Shown piece by piece: positions 15,270 to 21,036 of a stretch of 21,036 nt of DNA. Where the stretch lies: positions 1 to 21,036 of the forward strand of contig NZ_DASZGI010000272.1 of the NCBI RefSeq assembly GCF_035938995.1. The letters run 5' to 3'. The notes under the pieces were generated by a model that was given only the letters and a program-made list of their open reading frames with translations, searched no databases and was not told the DNA's origin. Within the stretch, counting starts at the first letter, position 1, and every line of letters begins with the position of its first letter. This stretch comes from DASZGI01 sp035938995. Its GTDB lineage: Bacteria > Actinomycetota > Actinomycetes > Streptomycetales > Catenulisporaceae. Both the position numbers and the translations under genes were made by a program.

Positions 15270-16055
15270 GTGACGGTCGAGCAAGACGCGGTCGAGCCCC
15301 GCGTGCAGGAGGAGGACGAAAGCATCGCGACGGGGGAGCCGGCCGCGCGCGTCCCCAAGTATTACCGGCTCAAGCGGCACCTGCTGGAGATGACGCAGAC
15401 GATGCCGCCCGGCACGCCGGTGCCGCCGGAGCGGACGCTGGCGCTCGACTTCGACACCTCCCGCACGACGGTCCGCCAGGCCCTGGCCGAGCTCGTGGTC
15501 GAGGGGCGGCTCGAGCGGATCCAGGGCAAGGGCACCTTCGTCGCGAAGCCTAAGGTGGCGCAGGCACTACAGCTCACCTCCTATACCGAGGATATGCGCG
15601 CGCAGGGCCTGGAGCCGACCTCGCGGCTGCTGGAGATCGGCTATGTCTCCGCCGACGACGACCTGGCCGATCGGCTGGTGGTCAAGCCCGGCTCGCGGGT
15701 GCTGCGGATCGAGCGGCTGCGCATGGCGAACGGCGAGCCGATGGCGATCGAGACCACGCACCTGTCGGCCAAGCGCTTCCCCGGGCTGCGGCGGCATCTG
15801 GCGAAGTACACCTCTCTCTACACGGCGCTGGGGACCGAGTACGGGGTGCACCTGGCCGAGGCGGAGGAGACGATCGAGACGGCGCTGGCCACCCCGCGTG
15901 AGGCGGCCCTGCTCGGCACGGACACGGGGCTGCCGATGCTGCTGCTCTCGCGGCACTCGAAGGATGACAACGGGGAACCGGTCGAGTGGGTTCGATCGGT
16001 GTACCGCGGGGACCGGTACAAGTTCCTGGCGCGCCTGACCCGGCCCGGGAGCTGA
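15270..16055 (+). CDS. dasR: GntR-family (HutC type) regulator of amino-sugar metabolism, DasR
   Basis: The 261-residue product has an N-terminal winged helix (about residues 28-95: VPKYYRLKRHLLEM, PVPPERTLALDFDTSRTTVR, GRLERIQGKGTFVAKP) and a C-terminal UTRA ligand domain (about 105-250: SYTEDMRAQGLEPTS, LRIERLRMANGEPMAIETTH, LPMLLLSRHS, VRSVYRGDRYKFLARL). From memory this is very close to Streptomyces DasR, which represses chitin and GlcNAc genes and is released by GlcN-6-P or GlcNAc-6-P. Start GTG 15270 follows AGGAGGAGG; the frame extends to 15237 without a better site. DasR-type operators lie upstream of this gene, dasA and nagA, fitting local and autogenous control. A GH20 gene starts 8 bp after its stop, probably co-transcribed. 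Confidence 0.95.
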   Translation: MTVEQDAVEPRVQEEDESIATGEPAARVPKYYRLKRHLLEMTQTMPPGTPVPPERTLALDFDTSRTTVRQALAELVVEGRLERIQGKGTFVAKPKVAQALQLTSYTEDMRAQGLEPTSRLLEIGYVSADDDLADRLVVKPGSRVLRIERLRMANGEPMAIETTHLSAKRFPGLRRHLAKYTSLYTALGTEYGVHLAEAEETIETALATPREAALLGTDTGLPMLLLSRHSKDDNGEPVEWVRSVYRGDRYKFLARLTRPGS

Positions 16056-16063
16056 AGCGGCCT

Positions 16064-17674
16064 GTGACGCGTTTGCGTCTCATCTTGGTCGCGTGCGTGG
16101 TCTCGGCATTCGGGCTCGGGATAGGGATAGGAGTCGTGTCGGCGACCACCGGCACGCCGTCAGTCGCGCCCACACCGGCCAACCTGTACTCCGACATCGT
16201 CCCCGCACCTGTCGAGAGCGCGGCCACCACCGGGAGCAGTCCTTTCCTGCTGAGCGCATCGACGCAGATCACGTATCCGCCCACCGCGAAGGGCGTCGCC
16301 AGCTATCTGTCGACGTTGTTCCGTCCGGCCGCCGGCTTCACCCTGGCCCTGGCACCCGGCCAGTCCGGCGGCATCCATCTCGCCTTGACGGCGCCCCGGT
16401 CGCGCGTCGGCGACGAAGGCTACGACCTGGACGTGACGACGGATCAGGTCACCATCGCCGCCGCGACGTCCGCCGGCCTGTTCCACGGAGTCCAGACGCT
16501 CCGTCAGCTCCTGCCGCCCATCATCGACAGCACCACGCGCCAGCCCTACGGCGCTTGGCCCGTCCCCACTGGTCACATCAGCGACTCGGCACGCTACGCC
16601 TACCGGGGCGCCGGCTTGGACGTGGCGCGGCACTTCTTCACCGTCGCGCAGGTCGAGCGGTACATCGACGAGATCGCGCGCTACAAGATCAACTTTCTGC
16701 ACCTGCACCTGAGCGACGATCAGGGCTGGCGGATCGCCATCAACGGCTGGCCGGCGCTCACGGCGGTCGGCGGAGCGACCGAGGTCGGCGGCGGCCGGGG
16801 CGGCTATTACACGCAGGCGCAGTACCGACAGCTGGTCGCCTACGCGCAGTCCCGCTTCGTCACACTGATCCCTGAGATCGACGCGCCCGGCCACGTGACC
16901 GCCGCGCTCGCCTCGTACCCGCAGTTGAGCTGCAACGGAAAGCCGACGTCGGTGTTCACCGGCATCAACGTCGGTTTCAGCTCCCTGTGTGCCACAAAGC
17001 CGGATACCTATACATTCCTGCACGACGTCATCACCCAACTCGCGGCCCTGACACCCGGTCCATACATCGGCATCGGAGGCGACGAGGCGAACGCGACGAC
17101 GGCGGCCGACTACGCCGAGATCGTCGGGCAGGCCGCAGCCGACGCGCGCGCCGCCGGAAAGATCCCGTGGGGCTGGCAGGAGACCACCTCCCTCCCGCTG
17201 CCCGCGCCCGCCGTCGCCGCGTACTGGAAGGTCGGCGCGACCCCCGCGTCCGTCATCGATGCCGCCGCCCAAGGCACGAGCGTGGTCCTCGTACCCGCGG
17301 ATCACGCCTACCTCGACCAGAAGTACAACCCGGCAACGCAGCTCGGCCTGCACTGGGCCGGTTACGTCGACGTGCAGGACGCCTACAACTGGGATCCGGC
17401 GACTTACCTGGCCGACGTTGCACCTTCCGCGGTCCTCGGCGTCGAGGCCGACCTGTGGACCGAGACGGTCGTGACTTCGGCCGACATCGACTACATGGCC
17501 TTCCCGAGGCTGCCCGCGATCGCAGAAATCGGCTGGTCGCCCGCCTCCACCCACGATTGGCCCGCGTTCCAGAAGCGCCTGGCCGCCCAAGGCTCACGGT
17601 GGAAGGCGGCTGGCGTCAACTTCTACGCGTCGCCCCAGGTCCCCTGGCCCGGCGCCACACCCCTGGCCCCCTAG
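16064..17674 (+). CDS. Exported GH20 beta-N-acetylhexosaminidase
   Basis: The 536-residue product starts with a basic and hydrophobic segment (TRLRLILVACVVSAFGLGIG), a signal peptide or membrane anchor. A GH20b-like N-domain follows (about residues 40-175), then the catalytic barrel: YRGAGLDVARHFF, NFLHLHLSDDQGWRI, IPEIDAPGHVTAAL, and the catalytic Asp-Glu pair in IGIGGDEAN (about 341-342), with VLGVEADLWTETV further on. Such enzymes release GlcNAc from chito-oligomers outside the cell, giving GlcNAc directly and complementing the chitobiose importer. Start GTG 16064 is chosen because it precedes the signal segment and lies 8 bp after the dasR stop; the ribosome site (GGGAG 12 bases away) is poor, so coupling to dasR translation is likely. 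The frame opens earlier at 15986 inside dasR. Confidence 0.9.
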   Translation: MTRLRLILVACVVSAFGLGIGIGVVSATTGTPSVAPTPANLYSDIVPAPVESAATTGSSPFLLSASTQITYPPTAKGVASYLSTLFRPAAGFTLALAPGQSGGIHLALTAPRSRVGDEGYDLDVTTDQVTIAAATSAGLFHGVQTLRQLLPPIIDSTTRQPYGAWPVPTGHISDSARYAYRGAGLDVARHFFTVAQVERYIDEIARYKINFLHLHLSDDQGWRIAINGWPALTAVGGATEVGGGRGGYYTQAQYRQLVAYAQSRFVTLIPEIDAPGHVTAALASYPQLSCNGKPTSVFTGINVGFSSLCATKPDTYTFLHDVITQLAALTPGPYIGIGGDEANATTAADYAEIVGQAAADARAAGKIPWGWQETTSLPLPAPAVAAYWKVGATPASVIDAAAQGTSVVLVPADHAYLDQKYNPATQLGLHWAGYVDVQDAYNWDPATYLADVAPSAVLGVEADLWTETVVTSADIDYMAFPRLPAIAEIGWSPASTHDWPAFQKRLAAQGSRWKAAGVNFYASPQVPWPGATPLAP

Positions 17675-17685
17675 ACTCGGCGCCC
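17672..17685 (+). promoter_or_regulatory. Possible leaderless promoter -10 element for bioD
   Basis: TAGACT (17672-17677) fits the actinobacterial -10 pattern TANNNT and ends 8 bases before the bioD ATG. The same bases contain the GH20 stop codon. No ribosome site precedes the ATG, as expected for a leaderless message. No clear -35 is visible. Confidence 0.45.
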
Positions 17686-18402
17686 ATGAGCATCCTCGTG
17701 GTGACGGGCACCGGAACCGGCGTCGGCAAGACCGTGGTCACGGCGGCGCTGGCCACACTCGCCGCGGCGCGCGGAGCGTCGGTGGCAGTGGTCAAGCCCG
17801 CGCAGACCGGGGTCGGCCGCGACGAACCCGGCGACCTGGCCGAGGTCGCCCGCCTGGCCGGAATCACCGACACGCACGAGTTCGCCCGGTACCCCGACCC
17901 GCTCTCCCCCGCAGCCGCCGCCCGCCTCTCCGGCCGGCCCGCACTCGACCTCGCGGACACCGTCAAGCGCATCCAGGATCTGGCCGAGAGCCGTCGCCTG
18001 GTGCTGGTCGAGGGTGCGGGCGGCCTGCTGGTGCGCTACGACGAGGAGGGGACCACGCTCGCCGACCTGGCCCGCGAGCTGCGCGCCCCGGTGCTGCTCG
18101 TGGCCGACCCGGCGCTGGGCACGCTGAACCACACAGCCCTGACGCTCGAGTCGATGGCCGCACGAGGAATCGAGCCGGCCGGCGTCGTGCTCGGATCGTG
18201 GCCGCAGACGCCCGACCTGGCCATGCGCTGCAACATCCGGGATCTGGAGATGCTGGCCGCACGCCCACTCGCCGGGGCCGTCGCCGCAGGCGCGGGCACC
18301 CTCCACGCGGCCGAGTTCCTGCTGGCGGCCCGCTCCGGCCTCTCCCCCACGTTCGGCGGAGTCTTCGATGCGACCGCATTTCGGGAACGCCACGGAATCT
18401 GA
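17686..18402 (+). CDS. bioD: Dethiobiotin synthetase
   Basis: BioD uses ATP and CO2 to close the ureido ring of 7,8-diaminopelargonate, giving dethiobiotin. The 238-residue cytoplasmic protein has the family P-loop TGTGTGVGKT (residues 6-15), the substrate-binding VKPAQTG motif (about 38-44), and EGAGGLLVRYDEEGTTLADLA (about 108-128), where the glutamate and glycines bind Mg-ATP. LLVADPALGTLNHTALTLE is also typical. Length is usual. The ATG lies 11 bp after the GH20 stop and has no recognisable ribosome site. It may be transcribed from a leaderless promoter or through the dasR-GH20 unit. bioB follows after 93 bp. bioA is not in the window. Confidence 0.93.
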   Translation: MSILVVTGTGTGVGKTVVTAALATLAAARGASVAVVKPAQTGVGRDEPGDLAEVARLAGITDTHEFARYPDPLSPAAAARLSGRPALDLADTVKRIQDLAESRRLVLVEGAGGLLVRYDEEGTTLADLARELRAPVLLVADPALGTLNHTALTLESMAARGIEPAGVVLGSWPQTPDLAMRCNIRDLEMLAARPLAGAVAAGAGTLHAAEFLLAARSGLSPTFGGVFDATAFRERHGI

Positions 18403-18495
18403 CGCCGGTTTTTGTCGCCGCGCCCGCATGCCAGCCTCTAGCGGCGATAAGGCAGACTCGTGGACGACGCGTCCCCGTCCCAGGAAGGCCTCCTC

Positions 18496-19521
18496 ATGAC
18501 CGCGCCCGCCGACCTCGCCCGGACCGCCGCCGACGTTCTCGCAACCGCCCGCAGCCAGGTTCTGGAGCAGGGCGTGGGCCTCACCGAAGCGCAAGTCCTC
18601 GCGGTCCTCGAGCTGCCGGACGAGTACCTGGAGGAACTGCTCGCATTGGCGCACGAGGTCCGCGAGCGCTGGTGCGGGCCGGAGGTCGAGGTCGAGGGCA
18701 TCGTGTCGGTGAAGACCGGCGGCTGCCCGGAGGACTGCCACTTCTGCTCCCAGTCGGGCCGCTTCCCCACGCCGGTGCGTGCCGCGTGGCTCGACATCCC
18801 GTCGCTCGTCGAGGCGGCGAAGGAGACGGCGGCGACCGGCGCGACAGAGTTCTGCATCGTCGCGGCCGTGCGCGGACCCGACGAGCGGCTCATGGCCCAG
18901 ATGCGCGAGGGCGTGAAGGCGATCAAGGAGGCCGTCGACATCAACGTCGCGGCGTCGATCGGGATGCTCACCCAGGATCAGGTCGACCAGCTCGCCGAGA
19001 TGGGCGTGCACCGCTACAACCACAACCTCGAGACCGCGCGCTCGTACTTCCCCCAAGTGGTCACGACGCACACGTGGGAGGAGCGCTGGGACACGCTCAC
19101 GATGGTGCGCGACGCGGGCATGGAAGTGTGCTGCGGCGGCATCGTCGGCATGGGCGAAACCCGCGCCCAGCGTGCCGAGTTCGCGGCGCAGCTGGCCGCG
19201 CTGGAGCCGGACGAGGTACCGCTCAACTTCCTCAACCCGCGCCCCGGAACCCCGTTCGGCGACCGCGAGCCGCTGGAAGGCAAGGAGGCGCTGCGCACCA
19301 TCGCCGCCTTCCGCCTGGCCCTCCCCCGCACGATCCTGCGCTACGCCGGAGGCCGCGAGATCACCCTCGGCGACCTGGGCACGGAGCAAGGCCTGCTCGG
19401 CGGAATCAACGCGGTCATCGTCGGCAACTACCTGACCACACTCGGCCGCCCGGCGACGTCGGACCTGGAGCTGCTCGATCGGTTGTCGATGCCGGTCAAG
19501 GCTCTGTCGCAGACGCTGTAG
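18496..19521 (+). CDS. bioB: Biotin synthase (radical SAM)
   Basis: BioB inserts sulfur into dethiobiotin using SAM and two iron-sulfur clusters. In the 341-residue product the radical SAM cluster motif is C77-PED-C81-HF-C84. Cysteines likely to hold the second cluster occur in TEFCIVAA (about 118) and CCGGIVGMGE (about 213), and the arginine ligand is probably in AGGREITLGD (about 286). Other family elements are HRYNHNLETARSYF and PLNFLNPRPGTPF. ATG 18496 is chosen because AGGAAGG lies seven bases upstream; an in-frame GTG at 18460 has no good site. The last codons run into a 15-bp tandem repeat. I see no biotin-repressor box that I recognise upstream. Confidence 0.95.
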   Translation: MTAPADLARTAADVLATARSQVLEQGVGLTEAQVLAVLELPDEYLEELLALAHEVRERWCGPEVEVEGIVSVKTGGCPEDCHFCSQSGRFPTPVRAAWLDIPSLVEAAKETAATGATEFCIVAAVRGPDERLMAQMREGVKAIKEAVDINVAASIGMLTQDQVDQLAEMGVHRYNHNLETARSYFPQVVTTHTWEERWDTLTMVRDAGMEVCCGGIVGMGETRAQRAEFAAQLAALEPDEVPLNFLNPRPGTPFGDREPLEGKEALRTIAAFRLALPRTILRYAGGREITLGDLGTEQGLLGGINAVIVGNYLTTLGRPATSDLELLDRLSMPVKALSQTL

Positions 19522-19590
19522 TCCCAGACGCGGTAATCCCAGACCCAGACACGGTAGTCGCAGACGCGGTAGTCGCAGATGTTGTAGCGG
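19510..19590. repeat. 15-bp tandem repeat overlapping the bioB 3' end
   Basis: Five units related to CAGACGCGGTAGTCG start at 19510, 19525, 19546, 19561 and 19576, with a 6-bp insertion (CAGACC) before the third. The first unit includes the last codons and stop of bioB; the last is diverged. The array is multiple of three long per unit, so it stays open in other frames, but no coding evidence goes with it. Confidence 0.8.
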
Positions 19591-19914
19591 CAACCGCATC
19601 GGTTTCCGGCGGGGCTGTCCGATCATGCGACGGCGCGGTACCGCTGTGGCAGGGGCAAAGACGCAGCGACGAGAGGGTGGGGATGGCGCGCCGTCGCGTC
19701 GTCGATTGACCGTCGCGCTCGTGAGATAGGTCGGCGACAAGTGGGATTGGTGGGTGGCCGATCGCGCCCTCGGGCGGTGGTTGCTTGAGCGCGCAGGCGC
19801 GTGGCTTGGTGCGCGACGACGCGTGTCGCCGCGGAGTGTGCTCCGGGTATTGTGCCTGGGTCCTGTGCCGGATGCGGCGCTGGTGAATCAGCATGCTGTG
19901 TAAGTTTGAATGCG
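19522..19914. other. Non-coding stretch between bioB and the HNH gene
   Basis: After the tandem repeat, this 393-bp stretch shows no convincing gene, operator or strong terminator. The overlapping open frames are low-complexity translations of the repeat and GC-rich sequence. It lies between convergent genes, so a terminator is expected but I could not identify one. Confidence 0.6.
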
Positions 19915-21036
19915 TCACGCCGCTTGGACGTAGCGGGTGGGTTCGGTGGCGTAGGTGTGGCCGGTCTTCGAGGTCCACAGCACCAGGTCCCCGATGCGGT
20001 TCAGTTTCCACTCGCCCTGAGACTTCAGGTTGTGGTGCTTGCGGCACACCGGACCGAGGTTCTGCACGGTAGTCAATCCGCCCTTGTGGAATGCCAGGCC
20101 ATGGTCCAGATCGCAGCGCTCAGCGGGCATGCTGCACGCGGGGAAGGTGCAGGTGTCGTGCTTCAGGCGGACCAGGCGCTTGGTCGCGGCGTTCGGAGTG
20201 TAGGTGCGTGGAGAGATGTCCACCGGCGTGCCGTCAGAGGAGGTCAAGAGGAACCGCCACCGGGAGCCCTCGGCGTGGGCGATCTGGCGAGCTTGCTCCG
20301 CGCAGATCGGACCGTAGCCGTCGAGGTGCCCGGGCTCGTGACCCAGGCTGAGCAGAGTCTCGACGCTGACGACCGCATGGACCAGCGCGGGGATCGCAGG
20401 GGCCTGTGACGCGCTGAATGTTACACCCGCACTCTGGAGCACCAAGCTGGCGAGGGTGTCGGCACGGCACTGGTCGAGGGTGCGCTCGTCGTCCTTGTTT
20501 CGCTTCATCGCGATTTTGGTGAGCGTGGCCATCAGAGCCTGGGCTGCATCCGTAGGAAGGTAGATGCTCAGGGTCGCCATGCCATCGTCCTCAGGGTGAA
20601 GTTCCACCCGGCGGCGAGTGCGGAGGTAGCGGTGACGCTCGGCAGCGGCCTCGGGATCCGCCGTGACGACAGCGCGGCGCAATGCTTGGCGCGTGCTCGA
20701 CACCGACTGACCCGGCATTCGCGGCAACACTCTGTCTTGGACAAGTCGCGCGGCATCGTCGTCGAGCCCTGTGGTCACTTGGGCTAGCGAGCGAGCCTGC
20801 TCCCAAGACACGGCACCGTCAGAAAGCAGTTGGACGGTTTCCGGAAACAGGCGAGTCAGAGCTCCGGCGTCGGACAAGCGCTGCTGTGCTGTGGCCGCCG
20901 CCCACATCAGGGCAGCGGACACCTCGCCCTCGGTGAATCGGGAGCCGCGCTCGCGTTGTCGCACCGCCTCCAACGCACCTAACGCCCGCACCATCAACGA
21001 GTGCGCATGACGCAAGTGCTTCTCGCACGCGACCAG
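19915..21036 (-). CDS. DUF222 / HNH endonuclease domain protein, 5' end outside the window
   Basis: The visible 373 residues are open to the right edge, so the true start is probably beyond it (a TTG at 21015 is the first start-like codon seen). The N-terminal two thirds match the DUF222 (13E12-repeat) region, with AAAERHRYLRTRRRVELHPEDDGM typical of it. The C-terminal HNH fold shows CTFPACSMPAERCDLDHG, then KGGLTTVQNLGPVCRKHHNLK, giving the D-H, N and H residues expected for a metal-dependent nuclease. These genes are multicopy in many actinobacteria and often occur near mobile DNA; their function is not established. No toxin-immunity or phage gene is beside it in this window. Third-position GC looks somewhat lower than in the das genes. 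Confidence 0.85.
   Translation of the reverse strand: MVACEKHLRHAHSLMVRALGALEAVRQRERGSRFTEGEVSAALMWAAATAQQRLSDAGALTRLFPETVQLLSDGAVSWEQARSLAQVTTGLDDDAARLVQDRVLPRMPGQSVSSTRQALRRAVVTADPEAAAERHRYLRTRRRVELHPEDDGMATLSIYLPTDAAQALMATLTKIAMKRNKDDERTLDQCRADTLASLVLQSAGVTFSASQAPAIPALVHAVVSVETLLSLGHEPGHLDGYGPICAEQARQIAHAEGSRWRFLLTSSDGTPVDISPRTYTPNAATKRLVRLKHDTCTFPACSMPAERCDLDHGLAFHKGGLTTVQNLGPVCRKHHNLKSQGEWKLNRIGDLVLWTSKTGHTYATEPTRYVQAA

Noticed and set aside
18403..18495. Biotin repressor (BioQ or BirA) operator before bioB
   Set aside because: I found no inverted repeat resembling the known sites in this 93-bp gap or before bioF.
19510..19590. Possible CRISPR array
   Set aside because: Units are contiguous 15-bp tandem repeats without spacers and no cas gene is present.
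17671..19740. 689-residue open frame on the minus strand
   Set aside because: It lies wholly antisense to bioD and bioB, which have full family signatures, and its translation is Arg/Gly-rich with no domain.
19496..20047. 183-residue minus-strand frame with a Thr/Ser/Ala repeat tail
   Set aside because: The tail is only the translated 15-bp tandem repeat, and the rest overlaps the HNH gene end; no ribosome site or domain seen.

Overview
The window is about 21 kb of strongly GC-rich DNA (mostly G or C at third codon positions). It comes from an actinomycete, probably a filamentous, chitin-using soil type. The best evidence is a DasR-like GntR regulator, with operator-like sites matching the known DasR motif (TGGTCTAGACCA), next to a complete das-type chitobiose ABC transporter locus. 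I cannot name the genus. The arrangement resembles dasR-dasABC-dasD-nagB of Streptomyces but differs in detail: a SIS-type enzyme sits in the nagB position and a GH20 gene follows dasR.

Left part (1-4,200): a PdtaS-like sensor histidine kinase (minus strand) is divergent from bioF, the 8-amino-7-oxononanoate synthase of biotin synthesis. nagA (GlcNAc-6-phosphate deacetylase) follows bioF, behind a promoter region with two clear DasR-type operators and one degenerate one. A long hairpin closes nagA.

Middle left (4,200-8,430): a membrane-anchored SIMPL-domain protein converges on, and overlaps by 8 bp, a BtrH/C39-like papain-fold protein. That gene is divergent from an MMPL/RND exporter. The shared intergenic region carries a paired near-palindromic operator. 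A perfect 13-bp-stem terminator separates the exporter from the next block.

Middle (8,430-15,270, minus strand): reading from the promoter, a DasA-like lipoprotein, two permeases (DasB, DasC), a NagZ-like GH3 enzyme (DasD position) and a SIS-domain sugar-phosphate enzyme (probable GlcN-6-P deaminase). The logic is: import chitobiose, cleave it in the cytoplasm, then convert GlcNAc-6-P to fructose-6-P with NagA and the SIS enzyme. A GlcNAc kinase and a dedicated transporter ATPase are not in the window; das-type systems are known to share the MsiK ATPase. The dasA-dasB gap holds terminator-like hairpins and a 272-bp segment bounded by long inverted repeats.

Right part (15,270-21,036): dasR is divergent from dasA across a 393-bp region with three DasR-type sites. 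It is followed closely by an exported GH20 beta-N-acetylhexosaminidase, then bioD and bioB. The biotin genes are therefore split, with the amino-sugar regulon between bioF and bioDB. A 15-bp tandem repeat overlaps the bioB stop. The window ends in a DUF222/HNH endonuclease gene that runs off the right edge.

No rRNA, tRNA, CRISPR array or intact transposase was seen. I did not find a clearly new multi-gene system. The least explained items are the inverted-repeat segment in the das operon, the operator pair at the BtrH-like/MMPL divergence, and the interleaving of biotin and amino-sugar genes.
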